From NCBI RefSeq assembly GCF_003002915.1, contig NZ_PVTG01000012.1:62001-126000 (forward strand): 64,000 nt of DNA. Reading direction: 5' to 3'. The stretch comes from Geodermatophilus tzadiensis (GTDB taxonomy: Bacteria; Actinomycetota; Actinomycetes; Mycobacteriales; Geodermatophilaceae). A program made the position numbers and the translations under genes. Shown piece after piece: positions 1-11,164 of this stretch; within the stretch, counting starts at the first letter, position 1; every line of letters begins with the position of its first letter. The notes below the pieces were generated by a model that worked only from the letters and a program-made list of their open reading frames with translations, was not told where the DNA came from and made no database searches.

Positions 1-1285
1 CGGCGCCGCGCGCCTGGCGCTGCTGGCCGAGGTCAGCGCGCTCATGTCGACCGCCCTCGGCTCGGCCGTCGCCGAGGAGCGGGCCCTGCAGCGGGTCGCC
101 GCGGCGGTGGTCCCGGTGCTCGGCGACTGGGTGGTCCTCACCCTCGCCGACGCCGGCGGCGGCCGGATGCGCGACGTCGCCTCCTGGCACCGGGACCCGG
201 CGCTGCGGGGGGCCACCGCCACCTATGCCGGCCTGCGGCTGGCCTCGATCGCTCCCGACGCGCCGGTGCTGGAGGCCCTGGGGTCCGGCCGGCTGCTCAC
301 CGTGCCCGACGTGCAGGCGGTCATCCGCCCGACGCTGCCCGAGGGCGAGGTGCGCGAGGTCTTCGACGTGCTGGCGCCCCGCTCGGCCGTGACGCTGCCG
401 CTGCTGGCCCGCGGGCGGACGCTGGGCGCGCTGAGCCTCTACCGCGGCCCGGACCGCCCGGCCGCCGGCGCCGAGGACGTCCGCGCCGCCCGCGAGGTCG
501 CCGACCGCGTCGCGCTCGCGCTGGACAACGCGCGGCTGTTCGACCAGCAGCGCCGGCTGGCCGAGGCGCTGCAGCGCAGCATGCTCACCGCGCCGCCGCA
601 GCCCGACCATGCCGAGATCGTCGTCCGCTACCAGCCGGCCGTGCAGGCGGCCCAGGTCGGCGGTGACTGGTACGACGCGTTCCTCCAGCCCGACGGCGCG
701 ACCGTGCTGGTGATCGGCGACGTCGTCGGCCACGACACCGAGGCCGCCGCCACGATGGGCCAGCTGCGCGGGATGCTGCGCGGGATCGCCCACCGCGGCG
801 ACCACCCGCCCGACGCGGTGCTCTGTGAGCTCGACGCCGCCGTCGAGGGGCTCGGCCTGCACACGATGGCCACCGCGGTGGTCGCCCGGGTGGAGCAGAC
901 GCCGGAGCAGCGCGCCGCCGGCCGCACCACGCTGCGCTGGTCGAACGCCGGCCACCCGCCGCCGCTGCTGCTCACGCCGTCGGGGGAGGTGCGGACGCTG
1001 GGCACCGAGCGCGGGGAGCTGATGCTCGGCGTCGACCCGGGGGCACGGCGGTCGTCCTCGGCGGTGGAGGTCTCCCGCGGCTCCACGCTGCTGCTCTACA
1101 CCGACGGGCTGGTCGAGGGCCGCGACCTGCTGCTCGACGACGGCATCGAGCTGCTGCGGACGGCGCTGGTCCAGCTCGCCGACCTGCCGCTGGAGCGGCT
1201 GTGCGACGCGCTGGTCACCCGGCTGCGCCCCGAGGGCCTCCAGGACGACGTCGCGCTGGTCGCCATCCGCCTGCACCCCCAGTAG
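1..1285 (+). CDS. PP2C-type (SpoIIE/RsbU) serine phosphatase with GAF domain, 5' end outside window
   Basis: The reading frame is open from base 2 without a convincing start: the residues before the first ATG at 44 look like the usual linker before a GAF domain, so the gene begins upstream of the window. A GAF domain covers roughly the first 180 visible residues. A PP2C phosphatase domain follows, with the metal-binding motif GGDWYDAF near visible residue 219 and the C-terminal motif LQDDVALVAI. Such phosphatases dephosphorylate STAS anti-anti-sigma factors in partner-switching stress pathways. The gene converges on an RsbW-like kinase gene, the natural opposing activity. The family call is secure; the substrate is inferred. 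Confidence 0.93.
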   Translation, partial: GAARLALLAEVSALMSTALGSAVAEERALQRVAAAVVPVLGDWVVLTLADAGGGRMRDVASWHRDPALRGATATYAGLRLASIAPDAPVLEALGSGRLLTVPDVQAVIRPTLPEGEVREVFDVLAPRSAVTLPLLARGRTLGALSLYRGPDRPAAGAEDVRAAREVADRVALALDNARLFDQQRRLAEALQRSMLTAPPQPDHAEIVVRYQPAVQAAQVGGDWYDAFLQPDGATVLVIGDVVGHDTEAAATMGQLRGMLRGIAHRGDHPPDAVLCELDAAVEGLGLHTMATAVVARVEQTPEQRAAGRTTLRWSNAGHPPPLLLTPSGEVRTLGTERGELMLGVDPGARRSSSAVEVSRGSTLLLYTDGLVEGRDLLLDDGIELLRTALVQLADLPLERLCDALVTRLRPEGLQDDVALVAIRLHPQ

Positions 1286-1290
1286 GAGGA

Positions 1291-1350
1291 GGACCTCCCT
1301 CCTCCCCACGCCTCGCTCCGCTCGGCGCGGGCCCCTGAGGGAGGCCGTCC
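1291..1350. terminator. Hairpin between convergent genes
   Basis: An inverted repeat (CCTCCCT at 1294-1300 with AGGGAGG at 1338-1344) encloses a GC-rich loop. It lies between the convergent phosphatase and RsbW-like genes, so it could end transcription from both sides. It resembles the hairpin at 27111-27165 in sequence and layout. Confidence 0.5.
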
Positions 1351-1357
1351 CGGCACC

Positions 1358-1783
1358 TCACGTGCGGGGGAGGACCGCCCAGACGGTCTTGGCGTCGCCC
1401 TCGACGTACCAGCCGTGCGCGGTCGACAGCTCGGCGATCAGGTGCAGGCCCAGGCCGCCCTCGCTGGGGTCGCGATCGACGGCGGGCGTCGGCGGGGTGC
1501 GGGCGTCGCCGTCGGAGACCGCGACGAGGAACGCGTTCCCGGTGCGGCGGACGGAGGCCTCCACGCGGCCGCCGCCGTGGCGCAGGGCGTTGGAGGCCAT
1601 CTCGTCGAGGACCAGCAGCAGCCGGTCGCGCAGGTCGGCCGGCTCCTGGGCGTCGATGCGCCGCCGCAGCTCCTCGCGCACCAGGGGGAGCTCGGCGACG
1701 TCGGACAGCCGCCACTGCAGCCCGTCGCACGCCGGTGGAGGGGACGCCGCCGGCCAGCCGGCGCCGGCCGATCCGCGTCCCAC
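1358..1783 (-). CDS. RsbW-like ATP-binding protein (anti-sigma factor kinase family)
   Basis: This 141-residue protein carries a GHKL ATPase fold. The N-box reads LDEMASNALRHGG and the G-box reads GGLGLHLIAEL. Proteins of this size are serine kinases that bind sigma factors and phosphorylate STAS antagonists. The GTG at 1783 is chosen because GAGGAG sits 8 bases upstream; a TTG at 1864 would add 27 arginine-rich residues with no family similarity. It faces the PP2C phosphatase gene, so the two may form opposing arms of one switch. No sigma factor or separate STAS gene is adjacent, so the partners are unknown. Confidence 0.85.
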   Translation of the reverse strand: MGRGSAGAGWPAASPPPACDGLQWRLSDVAELPLVREELRRRIDAQEPADLRDRLLLVLDEMASNALRHGGGRVEASVRRTGNAFLVAVSDGDARTPPTPAVDRDPSEGGLGLHLIAELSTAHGWYVEGDAKTVWAVLPRT

Positions 1784-1957
1784 CCGGTGTCTCCTCGCGC
1801 GTCGAGCCCCCGTCCCGGGCTGGATGTCGAACACCTGCGTATGGCTCAGCGGGACCCGCCTCAAACCCGGATGGGACCGGTGTCACAGGTGCGGGAGCCG
1901 CGGGACGGGGCGCGACGACGTCGTCACCGCGCCGACACGGCCCCGGGAACACCGGGC

Positions 1958-2040
1958 GCGCTGTTCGACTCCGGCATCGTGGTGGCGGCCGTCGTCGCGG
2001 TGGTGTTCGACCTGGTGCTCCCCGGGCGGCCGAGGGCGCG

Positions 2041-2068
<28 letters not shown>
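1958..2068 (+). pseudogene. Possible C-terminal remnant of an NCS2 (xanthine/uracil) permease
   Basis: The 176-base gap upstream of the RsbW-like gene holds a plus-strand stretch coding ALFDSGIVVAAVVAVVFDLV followed by LPGRPR. It looks like the last transmembrane helix and tail of an NCS2 nucleobase permease, where SGI...AVVAVVLNL is typical. There is no start codon, no other permease sequence upstream, and the end overlaps the thiE-like gene. I read it as a fossil left by deletion. Chance similarity to a hydrophobic helix cannot be excluded. Confidence 0.3.
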
Positions 2069-4746
<2,678 letters not shown>

Positions 4747-4750
<4 letters not shown>

Positions 4751-6060
4751 CGCCGACGGCCCCGCAGCACGACCGGCAGGGTGAGCGCGACCGCGACGCC
4801 GAGCCCGACGAGCGAGGCCGACCAGCCGTTGGCCGGGTCGATGCCGAGGTCGGCCTGCCGCGCCGTCCACCACGCCGTCCAGCCGGCGCCCGGGCCGGGG
4901 AACAACGTGGGCAGGGTCAGCTGGTAGGCGACGAACCCGGCGGCCCACGGCAGGAGCAGCAGCGGGCGGGCCGGGGCGGTGCCGGAGGTGTCCCAGCGTC
5001 CGCGCGGGCTGGTCCAGTAGGCCGCGATCAGCACGCCGGCCAGCGGCACGAACACCGCGCCGATGAGGAAGAGGAACGGCTCGTAGGCGGCGACGTCGAC
5101 GCTCAGCGCCAGCAGCGTGGCCACCGCGCCGACCCCGAGCACGAGCACCCGCCGGTCGAGCCGGGCGACGACGTTCTGCGCCGACACCGCCGTGGAGTAG
5201 AGGTTGGCGAAGGCCTCGTCGAGTTCCACCGTCACCAGCACGAGCACCGCGACCGCGCCCAGCGGGACGGCCAGCAGCGCGTCGATGACGTCGAACCCGG
5301 CGCTGCCGTAGGCGGCCAGCGCCAGCACGCCGAGCACGAACATCCCCACGGTGGCCAGGCCGTAGCCGACCGCCGAGCCGACGCCGGCGGCCCGCGCGCT
5401 GCGCGCGTGGCGGGTGTAGTCGGCGGCCAGCGGCAGCCAGGACACCGGCAGCGCGATGACGATGTCGGCCGCGGTCCAGAACGACGTCGCCCCGCCGCCC
5501 TGGATCGGTGGCAGCGGCTCGCGCAGCACCCCGACGAACAGGTAGACGACGGCGGCCAGTGCCGCCCACACCGCGTACCGGGCCAGCACCCGGACGACGC
5601 CGAGGGGCCGCAGCGCCATCGCCGTCGCCAGCACCCCGGCGGCGACGACGAACGGCCAGCGCGGCGCGTCGAGCACCCGGGAGGCGGCCTCGGCGATGAC
5701 CACGATCTCGAAGGTCGCCCAGCCGACGCACTGCACGAGGTTGAACGCCGTCGGCAGCCACGAGGTGCGCCGGCCGAGCAGCCCCCGCAGCAGCACCATC
5801 CCGGGGACGCCCTCCCGCGCGCCCGCCGCGGCGACCAGGCCGAGCAGCGTCGCGCCGACCACCGCGCCGACGACGATCGCCGCGACCGTGACGGCGAGGG
5901 GACGGCCGGGCAGCACGACGAAGACGGCGGCCACCGGCAGCAGCACGCTGACGCCGAGGTTGGCCCAGAGGCCCAGGTTGGCGCCGAGGCCGAGGGTGCG
6001 CGGCGGCGCCTGGTCGAGGGTGAGCGGCGCGTCGGAGGTGCGCTGGACGTCGGTGCTCAT
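4747..6060 (-). CDS. cytX: Hydroxymethylpyrimidine/thiamine-precursor transporter CytX
   Basis: This is a 437-residue NCS1-family permease with about twelve hydrophobic helices. It starts with the NCS1-like segment PPRTLGLGANLGLWANLGVS. Position directly behind a TPP riboswitch and ahead of thiOSG matches CytX, the presumed importer of the pyrimidine precursor of thiamine. It ends in a long hydrophobic helix and an arginine-rich cytoplasmic tail (VLRGRRR). Substrate is inferred from family and context. First gene of the minus-strand thiamine operon. Confidence 0.92.
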
Positions 6061-6064
6061 GGCT

Positions 6065-6147
6065 GCTCCCTACGCCGGCATTACCCGGTCAGGTTCCAGC
6101 GGTCGGCGGCGCCTGCAGCCGCCCTCTCAGCCCGGTCGCCCCGAGCT
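6065..6147 (-). promoter_or_regulatory. TPP riboswitch (Thi-box) upstream of cytX
   Basis: Read on the minus strand, the leader holds the conserved Thi-box elements in order: CGGGGCGACCGGGCTGAGAG, then GAACCTGACCGGGTAATGCC, then GGCGTAGGGAGC. The 3' end of the aptamer lies only a few bases from the cytX ATG, and its GGGAGC is the likely ribosome-binding site. Control is therefore probably at translation initiation, by hiding that site when TPP is bound. Confidence 0.95.
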
Positions 6148-6166
6148 CCCGCACATGGCGCAGGCC

Positions 6167-6187
6167 ACCATACGCACGCCGTAGGGT
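6167..6187. promoter_or_regulatory. Back-to-back -10 boxes for cytX (minus) and tenA-like gene (plus)
   Basis: On the minus strand TATGGT occupies 6167-6172, placing transcription start shortly before the riboswitch. On the plus strand TAGGGT occupies 6182-6187, eight bases before the GTG start of the tenA-like gene, which would give a leaderless mRNA. The two promoters overlap in opposite directions. No clear -35 was seen for either. Confidence 0.5.
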
Positions 6188-6195
6188 GCTCCGCC

Positions 6196-6780
6196 GTGCC
6201 GGTCGCCGAGCTGCTCTCCCGCCACCCCGACGCGTGGCGGCGGGCCACCCGTGCCCCCTTCCTCGAGGCCGTCCGCGACGGCACCCTGCCCGCCGGGGCC
6301 TTCGACACCTGGCTGGTGCAGGACGCGCACTTCCTCGCCGACCTGCTGCGCTTCCAGGCCCGCCTGCTGGCCCGGGCGCCGCGGCCGGCGCAGGCCGTGC
6401 TGGCCGGGGGGTGCGTCGCGCTGGTGGCGGAGCTGGACTGGTTCGGCCGGGTCGCCGAGGGACGCGGCCTGGACCTCGCGGCGCCGCGGCTGCCGGCCAC
6501 CATCGCCTACGGCGACCTGCTGTACCGGCTCGACGCGGCCGACGTCGCGACCGCGCTGACCGCGCTGTGGGCGGTCGAGCGGGCCTACCTCGACGCCTGG
6601 TCGGGGGCACTGCCGGGTGCGCCGGAGTACCGGGAGTTCGTCGAGCACTGGACGGTGCCCGGGTTCGCGTCCTACGTGGCCGGGCTGGCGGCGGCGGCCG
6701 ACGACGCCGGCCCGCCCGACGAGGCGGTGTTCCTGGAGGTGGCCGCCGCGGAGGCGGAGTTCTGGAGGATGGCGCGGTGA
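6196..6780 (+). CDS. TenA-family protein lacking the catalytic cysteine (TenA_E-like)
   Basis: This 194-residue all-helical TenA-family protein has LVQDAHFLADLLRFQARLLA near its N-terminus and EAEFWRMAR at the end. The region that holds the active-site cysteine in TenA_C enzymes reads ALWAVERAYLDAW here, so the cysteine is missing and a glutamate lies at the next position. TenA_E-type proteins use glutamates and salvage degraded thiamine pyrimidines. The GTG at 6196 follows a -10 box by eight bases, suggesting a leaderless transcript. The stop overlaps the second tenA gene as GTGA. Substrate is inferred. Confidence 0.8.
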   Translation: MPVAELLSRHPDAWRRATRAPFLEAVRDGTLPAGAFDTWLVQDAHFLADLLRFQARLLARAPRPAQAVLAGGCVALVAELDWFGRVAEGRGLDLAAPRLPATIAYGDLLYRLDAADVATALTALWAVERAYLDAWSGALPGAPEYREFVEHWTVPGFASYVAGLAAAADDAGPPDEAVFLEVAAAEAEFWRMAR

Positions 6781-7412
6781 GCCTGTCCGCGGAGCTCTGG
6801 GCGGACAGCGCCGACCTGGCCGCCGCCGCGCTGGCGCACCCGTTCGTCACCGGGATCGCCGACGGCACGCTGCCGCGGGAGCGGTTCGCCGGGTACGTCG
6901 CCCAGGACGCGTTCTTCCTCGAGGCCTTCGCCCGCGCGTACGCGCTCGGGGTCGCGCACAGCCGCGACCGGGCCACGCTGGAGATCTTCGCCGACCTGCT
7001 GGCCGGCGTCCGCGAGGAGCTGCGGCTGCACGACGGCTACGCCGCGCGCTGGGGCATCGACCTGGCCGGTGTCGCGCCCGTGCCCGCGACGTCCGCGTAC
7101 ACCGAGTTCCTGCTGGCCACCGCGGCGCTGGGTGACGTCGGCGAGACGTGCGCGGCGATGACTCCGTGCATGCGGCTCTACGCCCACCTCGGCCAGGCCC
7201 TCGTCCCGCGTGCGACCGGGCCCTACCGCGAGTGGGTGGACACCTACGCCGACCCGGCCTTCGAGGAGCTGGCCGCCACGCTGGAGGCGCTGCTCGACCG
7301 GCTGGCCGCCGGCACCCCCGCCGTCCGCCGGGCCCACCGGCGGGCGATGGAGCTCGAGCTGGGCTTCTTCGACGCGGCCTGGCGCGGCGGGGGTAGCGTC
7401 GGCGGGCAGTGA
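6777..7412 (+). CDS. tenA: Thiaminase II / aminopyrimidine aminohydrolase TenA
   Basis: TenA hydrolyses aminopyrimidines from degraded thiamine to hydroxymethylpyrimidine for re-use. The 211-residue protein has Asp44 in VAQDAFF, the catalytic Cys131 in TPCMRLY, and the C-terminal glutamate region MELELGFFDAAW, which together define the classical TenA_C class. The GTG start overlaps the upstream paralogue's stop. Its own stop is immediately followed by the second TPP riboswitch, so tenA may read through into thiM but is not itself under either riboswitch. Confidence 0.92.
   Translation: MSLSAELWADSADLAAAALAHPFVTGIADGTLPRERFAGYVAQDAFFLEAFARAYALGVAHSRDRATLEIFADLLAGVREELRLHDGYAARWGIDLAGVAPVPATSAYTEFLLATAALGDVGETCAAMTPCMRLYAHLGQALVPRATGPYREWVDTYADPAFEELAATLEALLDRLAAGTPAVRRAHRRAMELELGFFDAAWRGGGSVGGQ
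7394..7399 (+). promoter_or_regulatory. Internal -10 box TAGCGT for the thiM operon
   Basis: TAGCGT lies in the last codons of tenA, placing a transcription start at about 7407, just before the riboswitch. This would give thiMED its own promoter independent of tenA. No strong -35 is visible. Confidence 0.4.
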
Positions 7413-7488
7413 CTCGGGGTGTCCGCCGTCCGGCGGGCTGAGAACACACCCGCCGAACCTGTCCAGGTCATGCTGGCGAAGGGATGTC
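7413..7488 (+). promoter_or_regulatory. TPP riboswitch (Thi-box) upstream of thiM
   Basis: The plus strand shows the Thi-box elements in order: CTCGGGGTGTCC, GGGCTGAGAACACACCCGCC, GAACCTGTCCAGGTCATGCT and GGCGAAGGGATGTC. The terminal GAAGGGA doubles as the likely Shine-Dalgarno site, about ten bases before the thiM ATG at 7495, so translational control is likely. The aptamer begins right after the tenA stop codon. Confidence 0.95.
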
Positions 7489-7494
7489 ACGGCG

Positions 7495-8280
7495 ATGGAC
7501 GCCGCTGCGTTGACCGGTGCCCGATCCGCGCTCACGAGGAGCGCGCCGCTCGTGCACTGCCTGACCAACACCGTCGTGCAGACGCTCACCGCCAACGCGC
7601 TGCTCGCCGTCGGCGCGGCGCCGGCGATGGTCGACGAGCCGGCCGAGGCCGAGGGTTTCGCCGCCGTGGCCTCCGCGGTGCTGGTCAACGTCGGCACGGT
7701 CAGCCGGCGCACGGCCGAGGCGATGCGGCTGGCCGCCCGGTCGGCCGCGGCGGCGGGGACGCCGTGGGTGCTCGACCCGGTCGCCGTCGGCGGGCTGGCC
7801 TTCCGCACGGAGCTGGCCGGCGAGCTGCTCGGGTCGCGGCCCGCGGTGGTGCGCGGCAACGCGAGCGAGGTGATGGCGCTGGCCGGCGCCGGCGCCGGCG
7901 GGCGCGGGGTGGACTCGACCGCGGCCGCCGACGACGCCCGGGAGGCCGCGGTCGCGCTGGCCGGGCGGACCGGGGGCGTGGTGGCCGTCAGCGGCGCGGT
8001 CGACGTCGTGACCGACGGGACCCGCACCGTCCGCGTGGGCGGCGGCTCGCCGCTGCTCACCCGCACCACCGGTGCCGGCTGCGCGCTCGGCGCGCTGGTC
8101 GCCGCCTACGTCGCCGCCACCGGCGACCCGCTCACCGGCGCGGTCGCCGCCCACGCGCACGTGGCGCTGGCCGCCGAGGCCGCGGCCGCCGTCGCCGCCG
8201 GGCCGGGCACCTTCGCCCCGCTCTGGCTCGACGCGCTCGACGCGGTGACCGACCTCTCCGCCGCGCGGGTGACCGCGTGA
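7495..8280 (+). CDS. thiM: Hydroxyethylthiazole kinase ThiM
   Basis: ThiM phosphorylates the thiazole alcohol salvaged from thiamine. The 261-residue protein has the N-terminal substrate segment [20 protein letters not shown], the metal/ribokinase-fold segment [14 protein letters not shown] and the anion-hole motif [10 protein letters not shown]. The ATG at 7495 follows the riboswitch-embedded ribosome-binding site. First gene of thiM-thiE-thiD, each joined by GTGA overlaps. Confidence 0.96.
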   Translation: MDAAALTGARSALTRSAPLVHCLTNTVVQTLTANALLAVGAAPAMVDEPAEAEGFAAVASAVLVNVGTVSRRTAEAMRLAARSAAAAGTPWVLDPVAVGGLAFRTELAGELLGSRPAVVRGNASEVMALAGAGAGGRGVDSTAAADDAREAAVALAGRTGGVVAVSGAVDVVTDGTRTVRVGGGSPLLTRTTGAGCALGALVAAYVAATGDPLTGAVAAHAHVALAAEAAAAVAAGPGTFAPLWLDALDAVTDLSAARVTA

Positions 8281-8918
8281 GGCCGCCGTTCGACCCGACG
8301 CTCTACCTGGTCACCGACACCGCGCTGGCCGGCCCGCGCGGCGTGCCCGACGTCGTCCGCGCCGCGGTGGCCGGCGGGGTCACGGCGGTGCAGGTGCGCG
8401 ACAAGGACGCGTCGTGCCGGCAGCTGTACGCGCTGACGCTCTCGGTGAAGGAGGTGCTGGCCGGCACGGGCGTGGCGCTGTTCGTCAACGACGACGTCGA
8501 GGTCGCGCTGATGGCCGGCGCCGACGGCGTGCACGTGGGCCAGGACGACCTGCCCGCGGCCGAGGTCCGGGAGCGGATCGGTCCCGACCGGCTGCTCGGG
8601 CTGTCCACCGGGTCCGACGACGAGCTCGACGTCGCGCTGGCGCTCCCCTCCGGCACGGTCGACGTCGTCGGCATCGGGCCGGTGTGGACCACGCCGACGA
8701 AGCCCGACGCCGGTGCCGGGCTCGGCCCGGAGGGCGTCGCCGCGCTGGCCGCGCGGGCGGCGGCCGGCGGGCTGCGGTCGGTGGCGATCGGCGGGATCTC
8801 TCCCGAGCGGGCGGCGCTGGTCACCGGCGTGGACGGCATCTGCGTGGTGTCGGCGATCTGCGCGGCCGACGACCCCGCCGCCGCGGCCCGGGCGCTGCGG
8901 GAGGTGACGACCCGGTGA
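8277..8918 (+). CDS. thiE: Thiamine phosphate synthase ThiE
   Basis: ThiE couples the pyrimidine pyrophosphate and thiazole phosphate to give thiamine phosphate. The 213-residue protein keeps the canonical motifs [47 protein letters not shown] and VAIGGI. This separates it from the divergent homologue at 2041-2622. The GTG start overlaps the thiM stop. It is translated as part of the second TPP-riboswitch operon. Confidence 0.96.
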   Translation: MRPPFDPTLYLVTDTALAGPRGVPDVVRAAVAGGVTAVQVRDKDASCRQLYALTLSVKEVLAGTGVALFVNDDVEVALMAGADGVHVGQDDLPAAEVRERIGPDRLLGLSTGSDDELDVALALPSGTVDVVGIGPVWTTPTKPDAGAGLGPEGVAALAARAAAGGLRSVAIGGISPERAALVTGVDGICVVSAICAADDPAAAARALREVTTR

Positions 8919-9745
8919 CCGGGCGGGCGGGGGTGCCGGTCGCGCTCACCGTCGCCGGGAGCGACCCCAGCGGCGGGGCGGGCGTCCAGGCCGACCTCAA
9001 GACCTTCAGCGCGCTCGGCGTCTACGGCACCGCCGTGCTCACCGCGCTGACCGCGCAGAACACCCGCGGCGTGACCGGCGTGCACCCGGTGCCGGCGGCG
9101 TTCGTGGGCGAGCAGGTGGCCACGCTGCTCGCCGACGTCACGGTGCACGCCACCAAGACCGGGATGCTCGGCACCGCCGACGTCGTCCGGGAGGTCGCCG
9201 CCGTGCTGGCCGACCGGGTCGCCGGGCCGGTGGTGTGCGACCCGGTCATGGTGGCCACCAGCGGCGACCGGCTGGTCGACGACGACGCGATCGCCGCCGT
9301 CCGGTCCGAGCTGCTGCCGGTGGTGGAGCTGGTGACGCCGAACGTGCCCGAGGCGGCCGCGCTGCTCGGGGTGCCGGCCGCGACCACGGTCGACGAGCTG
9401 CCCGCGCAGGCCGAGGCGCTGCTGGAGCTCGGGCCCGGGGCGGTGCTGCTCAAGGGCGGTCACCTGGGCGGGGCCGAGAGCGTCGACGTGCTGGCCACCG
9501 CCGACGGCGTCGTCGTCACCCGGCGTCCGCGGGTGGACACCACCGCGACGCACGGCACCGGCTGCACGCTGTCCTCGGCCATCGCCGCGCTGACCGCCCG
9601 CGGCGTCGGCGGGCCGGGCCGGTGGGAGCCGGTGGTCGAGCAGGCCCGCGACTACCTGCACCGGGCCCTGCAGGCCGGGGAGTCGCTGGGCATCGGCTCG
9701 GGCCACGGGCCGGTGCACCACTTCGCCGGCGTCTGGCCCGCCTGA
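8915..9745 (+). CDS. thiD: Hydroxymethylpyrimidine/phosphomethylpyrimidine kinase ThiD
   Basis: ThiD phosphorylates hydroxymethylpyrimidine twice to give the substrate for ThiE. The 276-residue protein starts with [20 protein letters not shown], has [14 protein letters not shown] and [13 protein letters not shown] in the middle, and ends with the anion-hole motif [15 protein letters not shown]. The GTG overlaps the thiE stop. With ThiM it gives the operon both salvage arms feeding ThiE. No ThiC or ThiL is present in the window. Confidence 0.96.
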   Translation: MTGRAGVPVALTVAGSDPSGGAGVQADLKTFSALGVYGTAVLTALTAQNTRGVTGVHPVPAAFVGEQVATLLADVTVHATKTGMLGTADVVREVAAVLADRVAGPVVCDPVMVATSGDRLVDDDAIAAVRSELLPVVELVTPNVPEAAALLGVPAATTVDELPAQAEALLELGPGAVLLKGGHLGGAESVDVLATADGVVVTRRPRVDTTATHGTGCTLSSAIAALTARGVGGPGRWEPVVEQARDYLHRALQAGESLGIGSGHGPVHHFAGVWPA

Positions 9746-9766
9746 CCCTCGTCGTCCGGCGGCCCG

Positions 9767-10165
9767 TCAGACCCTGAGGACGCGGAGCGGGGAGTGCGCG
9801 GCCGCGATCCGGTCGAAGTGCCCGTCCTGCGTCACGACCGGCAGCCCGTGCACGACCGCGGTGGCCGCTATCAGTGCATCGGTGAGCTTGACCGTGCGGT
9901 GCACGCCTGCCCGCCGGCAGTCGGCGACCAGCCGCGCCCATCCGCTCATCACGGCCTCGCTCACAGGGACCGGATCGGCCTCGCGCGCCAGCGCGAGCGT
10001 GTCGCCCCTGCGGGCCCGGGCCGTCTCGTCGGCGGCAGCGAGGACACCCAGCTCCAGCTCGCCGATCGTCACGACGGACACCGCCACCCGCTCGGGCAGG
10101 CGCCCCAGCGGCCGCGCCGTCTCCCGGGCGATGAACACCGAGGTGTCGAGGAGTCCCGACGTCAC
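9767..10165 (-). CDS. PIN-domain ribonuclease toxin (VapC family)
   Basis: This 132-residue PIN-domain protein has the four acidic landmarks of VapC ribonucleases: Asp in LLDTSVF, Glu in IGELELGV, Asp in KLTDALIAATA and Asp in VVTQDGHFDRI. VapC toxins cut tRNA or rRNA until bound by their antitoxin. The GTG start overlaps the antitoxin stop as GTGA, the standard antitoxin-first arrangement. Target RNA is unknown. Confidence 0.9.
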   Translation of the reverse strand: MTSGLLDTSVFIARETARPLGRLPERVAVSVVTIGELELGVLAAADETARARRGDTLALAREADPVPVSEAVMSGWARLVADCRRAGVHRTVKLTDALIAATAVVHGLPVVTQDGHFDRIAAAHSPLRVLRV

Positions 10166-10404
10166 AGGTCGGCCAGGGTCTGGCCGGCGAGCTCGTCGAG
10201 GTCGTCGCGCAGCGTGGGGTCGGCCGAGCGGTGCTCGAGCTGTTCCTGCAGGGCCGCCCCGGACAGCCACCGGGTGCGTGCCCCGTGGGGGACGATGTCC
10301 GCGATCGGCTCCCCCCGCACGGTCAGGGTGACGCGTTCCCCGGCTCGCACGGCATCGATGATGCGTGCGGTGTGGTTGCGGAGGTCGCGGACCCCGACGT
10401 CCAT
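10162..10404 (-). CDS. Phd/YefM-family antitoxin
   Basis: This 80-residue protein starts with MDVGVRDLRNHTARIIDAVR and continues GERVTLTVRGEPIADIVPHG, the typical prevent-host-death fold that binds DNA at its own promoter. The acidic C-terminal part would wrap the partner PIN toxin. The ATG at 10404 is chosen because it begins the conserved domain; an earlier in-frame start would add 26 unconserved residues. It is likely autoregulated from the 76-base divergent interval before the methyltransferase gene. Confidence 0.88.
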   Translation of the reverse strand: MDVGVRDLRNHTARIIDAVRAGERVTLTVRGEPIADIVPHGARTRWLSGAALQEQLEHRSADPTLRDDLDELAGQTLADL

Positions 10405-10480
10405 GTGCGACAGCGCAGCACCGGAGGTCGTCGTCACCCGCCTCCTTGACGCCACCGCCGCGGCACCGCGACCGTGCCGC

Positions 10481-11110
10481 ATGGCGACCTCCCGCCCGGT
10501 GTTCAGCCGCGTCTACGAGCGGGTGAGCAGGCGCCTCGAGGACGCCGGGATGGCGGAGCTGCGCCGCGAGCTCGTCGACGGGGCGGCCGGCGTGGTGGTC
10601 GAGGTCGGCTGCGGCAACGGGCTGACCTTCGCCCACTACCCGGACACGGTCAGCCGCGTGGTGGCGGTCGAGCCCGAGCCGCGGTTGCGCGCCGCGGCGC
10701 AGCGGGCCGCGCGGGCGGCCGGCGTCGACGTCGAGGTGGTGGCGGGTGTCGCCGAGGAGCTGCCGCTGCCGGACGCGTCGGCCGACGTCGCCGTCCTCTG
10801 CCTGGTGCTGTGCAGCATCCCGGACCAGCCGGCGGCGCTGGCCGAGCTGCGGCGGGTGCTGCGTCCCGGCGGTGAGCTGCGCTTCCTCGAGCACACCGTG
10901 GCCGAGGACCGGCGGCTGCGACGGGTGCAGCACCTCGTGGACGCCACCGTCTGGCCGCTGCTGGCGGGCGGCTGCCACACCGCCACCGACCAGGTCGGCG
11001 CCATCGAGGCCGCGGGCTTCACCGTGCGGCGGGTCCGGCGCTTCGACTTCCAGCCGGCGCGCGTCCGCGTGCCGGCCAGCCCGCACGTGCTCGGCGTCGC
11101 GGCGACCTGA
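10481..11110 (+). CDS. Class I SAM-dependent methyltransferase
   Basis: This is a 209-residue methyltransferase with the SAM-binding motif VVEVGCGNGLTF, an acidic loop VVAVEPEPRLR, motif LPLPDASADVAVLCLVLCSI and RVLRPGGELRFLEHT. The layout resembles the METTL7/UbiE-like group of small-molecule methyltransferases. The substrate cannot be told from sequence. It is divergent from the antitoxin gene and converges on the tetR gene. Confidence 0.88.
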   Translation: MATSRPVFSRVYERVSRRLEDAGMAELRRELVDGAAGVVVEVGCGNGLTFAHYPDTVSRVVAVEPEPRLRAAAQRAARAAGVDVEVVAGVAEELPLPDASADVAVLCLVLCSIPDQPAALAELRRVLRPGGELRFLEHTVAEDRRLRRVQHLVDATVWPLLAGGCHTATDQVGAIEAAGFTVRRVRRFDFQPARVRVPASPHVLGVAAT

Positions 11111-11164
11111 CCCGGCCCGGCGAGGGTGTGCGCCGGTGCACGACCAGGCGGCCGCGTGGGGACG

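Noticed and set aside
1784-1864. Longer RsbW-like protein from a TTG at 1864
   Set aside because: The extension is arginine-rich and unlike the family, while GTG 1783 has a good ribosome-binding site.
11126-11150. Partial copy of the 12970-13028 hairpin (GGTGTGCGC...)
   Set aside because: Only a short arm matches and there is no second arm; too weak to call a repeat family.
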